Source of the DNA: DASPKT01 sp035626475
GTDB lineage: Bacteria; Pseudomonadota; Alphaproteobacteria; Azospirillales; Azospirillaceae
Direction of reading: 5' to 3'
DNA: 64,000 nt
NCBI GenBank assembly: GCA_035626475.1
Contig: DASPNP010000041.1
Span: forward strand, 1 to 64,000
Position numbers and translations under genes: made by a program. Of the stretch, positions 24,655 to 31,618 are shown piece after piece. How positions within the stretch are numbered: the stretch's first letter is position 1; each line of letters begins with the position of its first letter. Under the pieces are notes generated by a model. That model was not told the origin of the DNA and did not search any database. It was given only the letters and a program-made list of their open reading frames with translations.

Positions 24655-25680
24655 CTACCGCCCCTCGGCAACGGACGGGACCGCCTGACCGCGCAGCGCC
24701 GCCAGCTTGGCGTTGCGGTCCATGCCGCTGGGCAGCGGGCCGGCCGGGTCCTCGATCCAGGCCAGCACGTCGGCCCAGACCGTCTCCGCCTGCAGGTCGC
24801 GCAGCAGCAGGTGCCAGCCCTGGGGATAGAGCGCCACGCGCGGCCCCGTTTCCGGCAGCCTCCCCAGCGCCCGCTTTACCGGGTCGGGCGGGATCAGCTG
24901 CTCGTTCTCGCCGTACATGACCAGGGCGGGCACGCGCAGATCGTCCGTGGCGGCCATGGCACGGTCCATCAGGTCGGTGAGGCCGCGCATGGCGTCCACC
25001 CGCGTGCCCTTGATGACCAGCGGGTCGCGGCCCAGCGCCCGCAGCATCGGGATGTTGTCCGACGCCCGGATCTTCAGCCCCTTGGGCGGGCGCAGGGTCA
25101 GGCCCGGCATGGTGAGCCCCACCGCGCCCAGCGCCCAGCGCTGGTAGAAGGGCATGGTCTCGCGCGACCAGACGGCGGGGGCGGAGAGGATGGCGCCGCG
25201 CACCCCGTCGGGCAGGCTCTCGCGCCCGGCCAGCGCCGTCAGCAGCACCGCCCCGCCCATGCTCTCGCCCAGCAGATAGACCGGCAGGCCGGGATGGCGG
25301 GCGCGGACGGCGGCGACCGCGTCCAGCATGTCGGCCACCATCGTCTCCTGCCCGGCCCAGATGCCGCGCTCGCCCGCCTGGCCGAAGCCGCGCTGGTCGT
25401 AGGCGTAGGTGGCGACGCCACGCTCGGCCCACCAGCCGCCGGCAGCGGCGAAGGCGTTGGAATAGTCGTTGAAGCCGTGCAGCGCCACGATCAGCGCGCG
25501 CGGCTCGCCGTCGCGGGGCAGCCAGCGGCGCATCGGCAGGGTCGCGCCGTCGGACGCGATCATGGCGCCCTGCACCAGCCGGGGCTCGCCGACGGCGGCG
25601 CCGCGCGGCTGCAGCGCCGGCGAGCAGCCCGCCAGCCAGAAAGCGAGGAAGAGGGCGAGCGCCCGCCTAGCGGTACTCAT
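24655..25680 (-). CDS. Lipoprotein alpha/beta hydrolase (lysophospholipase-like)
   Basis: A 341-residue serine hydrolase with a lipoprotein signal: residues 1-19 end in the lipobox LAGC (Cys19), so it should be anchored in the membrane facing the periplasm. The nucleophile elbow is GESMGG, an oxyanion region LHGFNDYS precedes it, and the acid and His can be seen in MYGENEQLIPP and QGWHLLLRD. The family (PldB/monoglyceride-lipase-like) hydrolyses lysophospholipids or monoacylglycerols. The start ATG 25680 overlaps the end of the ABC ATPase gene by 14 bases. Confidence 0.87.
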   Translation of the reverse strand: MSTARRALALFLAFWLAGCSPALQPRGAAVGEPRLVQGAMIASDGATLPMRRWLPRDGEPRALIVALHGFNDYSNAFAAAGGWWAERGVATYAYDQRGFGQAGERGIWAGQETMVADMLDAVAAVRARHPGLPVYLLGESMGGAVLLTALAGRESLPDGVRGAILSAPAVWSRETMPFYQRWALGAVGLTMPGLTLRPPKGLKIRASDNIPMLRALGRDPLVIKGTRVDAMRGLTDLMDRAMAATDDLRVPALVMYGENEQLIPPDPVKRALGRLPETGPRVALYPQGWHLLLRDLQAETVWADVLAWIEDPAGPLPSGMDRNAKLAALRGQAVPSVAEGR

Positions 25681-26683
25681 CGCCCACCGGGGCCGCGGCC
25701 GCACCCGGGCCGGTGGAGCGCGTCATCTCCAGGAACAGATCCTCCAGGTCGCTCTCGACCGTGGTCAGGTCCACGATCGTGACGCCCGCGGCGATGATGG
25801 CGGCCAGGATCTCGCCGACCTTGGTGCGGGTCGGCTGGAAAGTGACGACCAGGCGGCGCGGCCCGTCCAGCCGCGCCTCGAACCCGGCCAACGTGGCGGG
25901 CACCGTCTCCAGGTCGCGGTCCGGCGTCACCGCCAACTCCTTGCGGTCCAGCCGCCCCACCAGGGCCCGGGTGCTGTCGCAGGCGACGACCTGGCCGTGG
26001 TTGATGATGGCGATGGTGTCGCAGAGTTCCTCCGCCTCCTCCAGATAGTGCGTCGTCAGGAGCACGGTGGTGCCAGCGCGGTTCAGCTCCCGCACATGGG
26101 CCCAGAGGGACTGGCGCAACTCCACGTCGACGCCGGCGGTCGGCTCGTCCAGCACCAGAACCGGCGGGGCGTGGACCATGGCCTTGGCCACCATCAGCCG
26201 ACGCCGCATGCCGCCCGACAGCGTGCGGGCATAGGCGTTGGCCTTGTCCTTCAGCCCCACCGCCTCCAGCAGCTGGTCGGTCTGGCGCTCGCGCTTGGGT
26301 ACGCCGTAGAGGCCGGCCTGCAGGTCCAGCAGCTCGCGCGGGGTGAAGAACGGGTCCATGTTCAGCTCCTGGGGCACCACGCCGATGGCGGCGCGGGCGG
26401 CGCGGCTGTCGGCGTCGATGTCGATGCCCCAGATGCGGGCGGTGCCGGCACTCTTGGTCACCAGCCCGGCCAGGATGTTGATCATGGTCGACTTGCCGGC
26501 GCCGTTCGGCCCCAGCAGCCCGAACAGCGAACCGCGCGGGATGGCGAGGTCGATGCCCTTCAGCGCGTGCTTCTCCGGCGCCTTGCCGGCGGCGCGGTAG
26601 GTCTTCGCCAGCCCCTTCAGCTCCACCGCGTGCTCCGGCAAGGTCACTGTCCGGGCCGGGGCACGGTCGAGGGAATCGGGCAT
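25667..26683 (-). CDS. ABC transporter ATP-binding protein (ABC-2/YadG type)
   Basis: A 338-residue ATPase of the drug or polysaccharide exporter class. Walker A GPNGAGKST (58-66), Q-loop VVPQELNMD, signature LSGGMRRR (155-162), Walker B VLVLDEPTAGVD (175-186) and switch His in TTHYLEEAE are all present, followed by the regulatory C-terminal domain seen in YadG-type proteins. ATG 26683 has GAGAGG upstream. No ABC-2 permease gene is adjacent; the operon continues with a lysophospholipase and a deacetylase. The partner permease must be elsewhere, or this ATPase serves a distant one. Confidence 0.92.
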   Translation of the reverse strand: MPDSLDRAPARTVTLPEHAVELKGLAKTYRAAGKAPEKHALKGIDLAIPRGSLFGLLGPNGAGKSTMINILAGLVTKSAGTARIWGIDIDADSRAARAAIGVVPQELNMDPFFTPRELLDLQAGLYGVPKRERQTDQLLEAVGLKDKANAYARTLSGGMRRRLMVAKAMVHAPPVLVLDEPTAGVDVELRQSLWAHVRELNRAGTTVLLTTHYLEEAEELCDTIAIINHGQVVACDSTRALVGRLDRKELAVTPDRDLETVPATLAGFEARLDGPRRLVVTFQPTRTKVGEILAAIIAAGVTIVDLTTVESDLEDLFLEMTRSTGPGAAAAPVGDEYR

Positions 26684-26871
26684 GGCACTGCCTCTCGGCG
26701 ATACGGATGGCGGGGTGCCCCTGGGGTACACCTCTGGTGCGGGCGGGGTCAACCGTGCGCCCGGGCGCGAAAGGGCATGGCCGCCATTGATCACGGCGCG
26801 GGAGCTTGTATGATCCGGCCCGCGCGCCCGGGGCTGTCCCGGGCCACCCACCTTCTGAGTGCCGGATCGCC

Positions 26872-27057
26872 ATGCAGCCGCTGGAAACCATTCACGTCGA
26901 CGAGGATGCCGTTGCTTGCGACGGCGGCGGGGGCGGCCTCGGCCATCCCACGGTCTTCCTCACCATGACCAAGGCCGGCCAGGTCGACTGCCCCTATTGC
27001 GGCCGCCGCTACATCCAGACCGAGGAAGGCAAGCGCGGCGGCGGCCACGGGCATTGA
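26872..27057 (+). CDS. Zinc-finger CHCC-type small protein (NDUFS6-like)
   Basis: A 61-residue protein beginning MQPLETIHVDEDAVACDGG. Cys16 followed by a Gly run and GHPTVFL, then DCPYCGRRYI, is the zf-CHCC pattern (Cys-His-Cys-Cys) shared with mitochondrial complex I subunit NDUFS6. In alphaproteobacteria such proteins are linked to complex I. The open frame continues upstream to 26806, but the ATG at 26872 matches the family. The following gene starts five bases after its stop. Confidence 0.88.
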   Translation: MQPLETIHVDEDAVACDGGGGGLGHPTVFLTMTKAGQVDCPYCGRRYIQTEEGKRGGGHGH

Positions 27058-27062
27058 GCCCG

Positions 27063-27461
27063 ATGGGCGCCTCCCGCCGCGACCTCCTCGCCGGCGCTGC
27101 GGGCATTGCGGCGCTGGGCAGCTTCACCTCCTTCAAGGCGAGCGCCATGAGCGGCACCCTGTACGGCCTCAGCGGCAATTTCATCGCCCAGCCGGGCAAG
27201 CGGGACGAGCTGGCGGCGATCCTGATGGAGGCCGCCGGCCGCATGCACCAGGCGAAGGGCTGCCGGCTCTACGTCGTCGCGACGCAGCCGGGCGACGACA
27301 ACGCCGTCTGGGTGACCGAGGTATGGGACAGCGAGGCGGACCACAAGGCCTCGCTCGGCCTGCCCGGCACGCCCGAGCTGATCCAGCGCGCCCGCCCGCT
27401 GATCGCCGGCATGGGCAACCGCTTCACCACCAGCGTGCTGGGCGGCCACGGGCTGGGGTGA
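27063..27461 (+). CDS. Putative exported antibiotic-biosynthesis-monooxygenase (ABM) domain protein
   Basis: A 132-residue protein. The N-terminus MGASRRDLLAGAAG has a twin-arginine motif (SRRDLL) and a hydrophobic stretch ending near KASA-MSG (residue 29), suggesting Tat export. The rest is a small ferredoxin-like ABM/YgiN domain: GNFIAQPGKRDELAAILMEA, CRLYVVATQPGDDNAVWVTEVW. Such domains bind small aromatic compounds or haem; the reaction here is unknown. It is spaced five bases from the zinc-finger gene and probably cotranscribed. Confidence 0.82.
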   Translation: MGASRRDLLAGAAGIAALGSFTSFKASAMSGTLYGLSGNFIAQPGKRDELAAILMEAAGRMHQAKGCRLYVVATQPGDDNAVWVTEVWDSEADHKASLGLPGTPELIQRARPLIAGMGNRFTTSVLGGHGLG

Positions 27462-27477
27462 GAACCACTACCCACCC

Positions 27478-27561
27478 GTAGGTCGCATGGAGGCGGAGCC
27501 GCAATGCGACATCACGGCCGGGTAACGTCGCATTACGCCTGCAGCTTCATGCGACCTACGG
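27478..27561. repeat. Extragenic repeat, family A (copy A2, full inverted pair)
   Basis: GTAGGTCGCATGGAGGCGGA begins at 27478 and the complementary arm CTTCATGCGACCTACG ends at 27561; each half also contains an inner TGCGAC/GTCGCA pair. It lies between the convergent ABM-protein and small exported-protein genes and may fold into a long hairpin. Confidence 0.82.
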
Positions 27562-27579
27562 TCAGTCCCGCTGCCCCCT

Positions 27580-28020
27580 TCAATGATGCGCGCCGTGATG
27601 CTCCTGCGGGCGCAGCGTGATCGGCACTGGCCCCTCGGCCGCCACCTCCAGCGCGCCGCGGCAGTCGACGAAGGCCCGCGCCGGGACCATGCCGGACAGG
27701 CACCAGAGCCGCTGCGCCGGCAGGAACACCATGCGCTCCTGCCCGGCCGGGATCTCCACGAAGTAGCGCTGCCCCTCGTCGGTGACGGTGATGGGCCGTC
27801 CCGCGACGTTGCGCAGGCGCAGATAGTCGCGCTTGCCGTGATGCGGCGTGTGGGCGCAGGTGAAATGTCCCAGCGCCGACGGCGAGGGCCCTGTTTCGGT
27901 GCCCTCCGGTGCGATGCGGGCCGGCGGTGCGCCGCTCTGCAGCGCGCAAGGGGCCGCGACGGCCGCTCCCGACAGCACCATCCCCGCCAGCACGACACCC
28001 AGTCCGATCCGCAGCCGCAT
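27580..28020 (-). CDS. Hypothetical exported protein with His-rich C-terminus
   Basis: A 146-residue protein with a signal peptide (residues 1-23, ending AVA-APC). The mature part has four cysteines (APCALQ, FTCAHT, LWCLSG, VDCRGA), probably two disulphides, and beta-type sequence (YLRLRNVAGRPITVT, FVEIPAGQERMVFL). It ends EHHGAHH, which could bind metal. I do not recognise the family. It is a single gene on the minus strand. Confidence 0.78.
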   Translation of the reverse strand: MRLRIGLGVVLAGMVLSGAAVAAPCALQSGAPPARIAPEGTETGPSPSALGHFTCAHTPHHGKRDYLRLRNVAGRPITVTDEGQRYFVEIPAGQERMVFLPAQRLWCLSGMVPARAFVDCRGALEVAAEGPVPITLRPQEHHGAHH

Positions 28021-28095
28021 GGCACTCTCCCCAAATCGCCGGCGGAAGGCTGACCTGGGGCGGGCCGCCCGTCAAGCGCCGGGCGCCGTGCGGCG

Positions 28096-28983
28096 TCAGC
28101 GCACCAGCACGATCGGGCCGTCGAAGACGTCGAAGCTGGTCGTGCTGCCGGTGCGGGTCTGCAGGCGCGAGCGGGCGACCGCGTAGGCCAGCCGCACCGC
28201 CCCGGGCCGTGCCGGCAGGCGGATCAGCGCCGGGTCGCCCAGATCCACCCGCGTGGCCGGCCGGTCCAGCGGCAACGGCGCCACATGGTCGGCGGCTCCC
28301 TCAGCGAAGCGGAAGGCCTCCGCCGGCAGCGGCGCGCCCGGCGGCAGGAACAGCGGCAGGTCCTCCTCCAGCAGCACGACCCGGTTGGCGAAGAGCTGCA
28401 CCAGGGCGAAGCCGTTGGGCCCCTGCGCCGCCCCCATGCCGCCATGGGTCCAGCGCGGCTCCAGGATGTTGCGGCGGTGGCCGGGGCTGTCCATCAGGCT
28501 GTCCACCGCGAACTCGCCCGCCTCGGCCTGGCGCTCGGGGTCGCCGCGATGGTGCAGCATGTCGAAGGTGGCGCGCACCTCGAACAGATTCTCCCCCAGC
28601 TCGCCGACCAGCCGCCGGTGCAGCAGCCCGACGCGCTGCTGCGGCGTGCGGCCGGCGGCGTCGACATGGGCGAAGCGCTCCAGCGTGGCATGGGCGTAGA
28701 AGCGGGCGATGCGGCGCAGCTCCGGCTCCTCGGCCAGCGGCCGGGCCCGGTCGGCGGCGCGCCTGGCGTTGGTGGCGGCGAGGGCCGAGCGCTCCAGCGG
28801 CGCCAAGGTGGTGTCGGGCGCGCGCCGGCGCCAGGCGGCATAGGCGTCGAGATAGGCGGCGGCCGCCTCCGGCGCCATCGCCCCGGCCGCGCGCACGGGC
28901 GCCGGCGCGCCAACGGCCAGCGCCGCGAAGCCGCCCAGCACCGCGCGCCGCCCGACCGGCCCGACTCGTCGCTTCGTCTCCAT
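28096..28983 (-). CDS. Exported CAP-domain (SCP/PR-1-like) protein
   Basis: A 295-residue protein with a Tat-type N-terminus (VGRRAVLGGFAALAVGA, cleavage near VRA-AGA). Residues about 60-185 form a CAP domain: TNARRAADRARPL, FAHVDAAGRTPQQRV, GENLFE and SLMDSPGHRRNILEPRW, with the His/Glu residues of the CAP cavity present. A C-terminal beta-rich region of about 100 residues follows and is not recognised. Bacterial CAP proteins are secreted or periplasmic with poorly known roles. The start is ATG 28983; ATG 28992 is three codons upstream and equally possible. Confidence 0.85.
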   Translation of the reverse strand: METKRRVGPVGRRAVLGGFAALAVGAPAPVRAAGAMAPEAAAAYLDAYAAWRRRAPDTTLAPLERSALAATNARRAADRARPLAEEPELRRIARFYAHATLERFAHVDAAGRTPQQRVGLLHRRLVGELGENLFEVRATFDMLHHRGDPERQAEAGEFAVDSLMDSPGHRRNILEPRWTHGGMGAAQGPNGFALVQLFANRVVLLEEDLPLFLPPGAPLPAEAFRFAEGAADHVAPLPLDRPATRVDLGDPALIRLPARPGAVRLAYAVARSRLQTRTGSTTSFDVFDGPIVLVR

Positions 28984-29190
28984 GGTCCGCATATGGGCGC
29001 GGCCGGGCATGCGGGCCAGGGGCGGCGCCATTGGGCGACGAGGCCGCGACCTATCCTTCCGAACACCCTCTATGGGGGCATCCGGTGGTTGCGGCCACCA
29101 GGAATGGCGTACTAGAATCGCATTAACCTTTACGACGAGGCCCGATTCTCCGCCTTTGTCTCCCTGACTCGGCAACGCGAAGACACGATC

Positions 29191-29499
29191 GTGACACCCG
29201 CCCCGGAAGCCCCCTCCCCCACCAGCCGCCTGCCCGAGGGCAAGCTCCCCTTCGTCGGCCTGCGCCGCGACGGGCAGCTGGGCCACTGGGTCATGCCGCC
29301 GGAGGTGGACGATTCGGACAAGCGCCTGACCGGCCGCACCTACGCCGCCTGGTTCCTGCTCTATACCGAGCTGAACGGCGAGAGGGCGGGGCGACTGCTG
29401 CTGGACCGGATCGAGCGGGAGATGCCCTCGCGCCACCCGCAGATCGACCGTACCTTCCTGGAGGAGATCGGCCGCGCCGGATTCCAGCTCGCCGCCTGA
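29191..29499 (+). CDS. Hypothetical small protein
   Basis: A 102-residue soluble protein with a GTG start at 29191. It reads PFVGLRRDGQLGHWVMPPEV, then an alpha-helical part (YAAWFLLYTELNGERAGRLLLDRI) and ends FLEEIGRAGFQLAA. No motif is recognised. It has no signal peptide or membrane segment. Coding potential is good: third positions are GC-rich like the neighbours. Confidence 0.65.
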   Translation: MTPAPEAPSPTSRLPEGKLPFVGLRRDGQLGHWVMPPEVDDSDKRLTGRTYAAWFLLYTELNGERAGRLLLDRIEREMPSRHPQIDRTFLEEIGRAGFQLAA

Positions 29500-29635
29500 C
29501 CTCATCCGAAATTGCGAAGTACAGCTAAGTATTCGGTGGTAGAGGCTCGGCAATCCCGGGCCGTATACGAAGCATTAAGTTTGACCGCCCCATCATCCGC
29601 CCCGTCATTCACTTGCACTTTCGGGGTTGGGAATC

Positions 29636-30199
29636 ATGACGTGCATCGTCGGACTGGTTGATGGCGGCAATGTTTGGATGGGCGGTGACTGCGCCGGCGT
29701 GGCCGGGCTGGACATCAGCCTGCGCGCCGACACCAAGGTCTTCCGCAACGGCGGCTTCCTGATCGGCTTCACCAGCTCGTTCCGCATGGGCCAGCTGCTC
29801 CGCTTCCGCCTGCAGCCGCCGCCGCGCCGCCCTGACGTCGACCTGTTCCGCTACATGGTCTGCGACTTCGTCGAGTCGGTCCGCGCCACGCTGAAGGAGG
29901 GCGGCTTCGCCCACCGCAGCAACGACGTGGAGACCGGCGGCTTCTTCCTGGTGGCGGCCGAGGGCCGGCTGTTCTCGATCCAGGACGATTACCAGGTCAG
30001 CGAGTTCACCCGCGGCTTCCACGCCATCGGCTGCGGCGCGACCTACGCGCTGGGCGCCCTGCACAACAGCCGCGACCTGCCGGCCGAGGCCCGGGTCCGC
30101 AAGGCGCTGGAGACGGCCGAGCATTTCTCGGGCGGCGTGCGCGGCCCCTTCACCATCGAGTGCGTCAACGCCGCCGCCCCGATGGTCATCGCCGCCTGA
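29636..30199 (+). CDS. Proteasome-beta/HslV-like Ntn hydrolase (stand-alone)
   Basis: A 187-residue protein starting MTCIVGLVDGGNVWMGGDCA. If Met1 is removed, Thr becomes residue 1, and Asp17 (GGDCAG) and Lys33 (ADTKVF) fall at the exact positions of the Thr1-Asp17-Lys33 catalytic set of proteasome beta subunits and HslV. This supports an N-terminal-threonine hydrolase. The start is therefore ATG 29636, not the in-frame TTG at 29627. Similar small proteins occur in phages and bacterial genomes, function unknown. No HslU-like ATPase lies nearby. Substrate and assembly are unknown. Confidence 0.8.
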   Translation: MTCIVGLVDGGNVWMGGDCAGVAGLDISLRADTKVFRNGGFLIGFTSSFRMGQLLRFRLQPPPRRPDVDLFRYMVCDFVESVRATLKEGGFAHRSNDVETGGFFLVAAEGRLFSIQDDYQVSEFTRGFHAIGCGATYALGALHNSRDLPAEARVRKALETAEHFSGGVRGPFTIECVNAAAPMVIAA

Positions 30200-30315
30200 G
30201 GCGGGCAGCACGACAGCGGTCCCGGCATCCCGGCCGAAAGCGGCACCACCGGAGCGGTGGCGCCGGGCAAAGTCAGGTTGCCGGGTTGCGCTTCGCCCAT
30301 GTAATACTAAGTCAA

Positions 30316-30359
30316 TAGCCATTAGCCGCCCGGCCCGTCCGGGCGGCCGATGGCTTTTG
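30316..30359 (+). terminator. Hairpin with T-run after the Ntn hydrolase gene
   Basis: Inner stem GCCGCCCGG (30325-30333) with CCGGGCGGC (30339-30347), outer stem AGCCAT (30316-30321) with ATGGCT (30350-30355), then TTTT. It lies about 117 bases after the stop of the Ntn hydrolase gene and about 60 before the RND adaptor gene, so it isolates the efflux operon. Confidence 0.75.
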
Positions 30360-30422
30360 GCATTTGCACGGCACATGACCGTCCGTCTTATATGACCGCC
30401 CACTGTTGGACCGGATAAAGCT

Positions 30423-31520
30423 ATGCGCCTCGCCTGGCAGATCGTGACCGTCGCTGGCCTCGTCCTCGTGGGCGGGGGCGCCTGGTACGCGGCGTCGGGC
30501 GGCGCCAAGGCGCCGGGCCCCGGCGGACCGGGCGGCCCGGGCCGCGCCACCCAGGTCGTGGCGACCTCGGCCGGCCGGGGTGACATCGCTGTCACCTTCG
30601 ACGCGGTGGGGACATTGCGGGCCAACGAGGCGGTCACCGTCACCGCCAAGCAGAGCGGCATCGTCCGCGCCATCCATTTCGAGGAGGGCCAGCTGGTCCA
30701 GGCCGGCGCCGTGCTGGTGGAGATGGACGACAGCGAGGCCCGCGCCAACCTGGCGGTGGCCGAATCCAACGTGCGCAACACCCGCCAGCTGCTGGACCGC
30801 TCGCGCGAGCTGCTGAAGCGGCAGGCGGTGGCGCAGGCCCGGGTGGACGAGCTGACGACCCAGATCGAGGGGCAGCAGGCCTCGGTGCGGGCCGCCCAGG
30901 CCCGGCTGCAGGACCTGACCATCCGCGCGCCCTTCGCCGGCATGACCGGCCTGCGCCAGGTCAGCCCCGGCGCGCTGGTCACCCCCGGCCGCGAGGTCAC
31001 CACCATCGACGACGTGTCGATCGTGAAGCTCGAGTTCGCCGTGCCCGAGATCGCGCTGCGCAGCCTGTCGGCCGGCATGAAGATCACCGCCAGCTCCGCC
31101 GCCTACCCGGGCGAGAGCTTCGACGGCGCGGTGGAGGTGGTGGACACGCGCGTCGACCCGGTCACCCGCACCGTCAAGGTGGTGGCGCGCCTCGCCAACC
31201 AGACGCTGAAGCTGAAGCCCGGCATGTTCATGTCGGTCCAGCTGCCGGTGGAGAACCGCACCAACGTGGTGCTGGTCCCGGAGGAGGCGCTGGTGCCGGT
31301 CGGCGACCAGCAGTTCGCCTTCGTCGCCGTGAACAACAAGGTGCAGCGCCGGGCGCTGCGCATCGGCGCCCGCCAGTCCGGCATGGTCGAGGTCGTCGAG
31401 GGGCTGAAGGACGGCGACCTGGTCATCACCCGCGGCACCCAGAAGGTGCGCGACGGCGCGCCGGTGCAGGTGGAGGTGGCGCCGCAGACGGCCCTGCCCC
31501 GCCCGGCGACCGAGAGCTGA
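30423..31520 (+). CDS. RND efflux periplasmic adaptor (membrane fusion protein)
   Basis: Adaptor that links the inner-membrane RND pump to an outer-membrane channel. The 365-residue protein has one N-terminal membrane anchor (residues 5-25) and a Gly/Pro-rich linker. The lipoyl half-motifs are TAKQSGIVRAIHFEEGQLVQ and TIRAPFAGMTGLRQVSPG, on either side of a coiled-coil hairpin (NTRQLLDRSRELLKRQ). The beta-barrel and membrane-proximal domains follow (PEEALVPVGDQQFAFV). It lies 98 bases upstream of the pump gene; no outer-membrane factor is in the window. Confidence 0.92.
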   Translation: MRLAWQIVTVAGLVLVGGGAWYAASGGAKAPGPGGPGGPGRATQVVATSAGRGDIAVTFDAVGTLRANEAVTVTAKQSGIVRAIHFEEGQLVQAGAVLVEMDDSEARANLAVAESNVRNTRQLLDRSRELLKRQAVAQARVDELTTQIEGQQASVRAAQARLQDLTIRAPFAGMTGLRQVSPGALVTPGREVTTIDDVSIVKLEFAVPEIALRSLSAGMKITASSAAYPGESFDGAVEVVDTRVDPVTRTVKVVARLANQTLKLKPGMFMSVQLPVENRTNVVLVPEEALVPVGDQQFAFVAVNNKVQRRALRIGARQSGMVEVVEGLKDGDLVITRGTQKVRDGAPVQVEVAPQTALPRPATES

Positions 31521-31618
31521 TTTGCAGGGGCGCCTCCGGGCGTCCCATCTGACATAGGACCCGTCAGGGCCCCCGCCGGACACCGGCCCGGGCGGCCCGC
31601 CCCGGAGGAGAACGCGCG

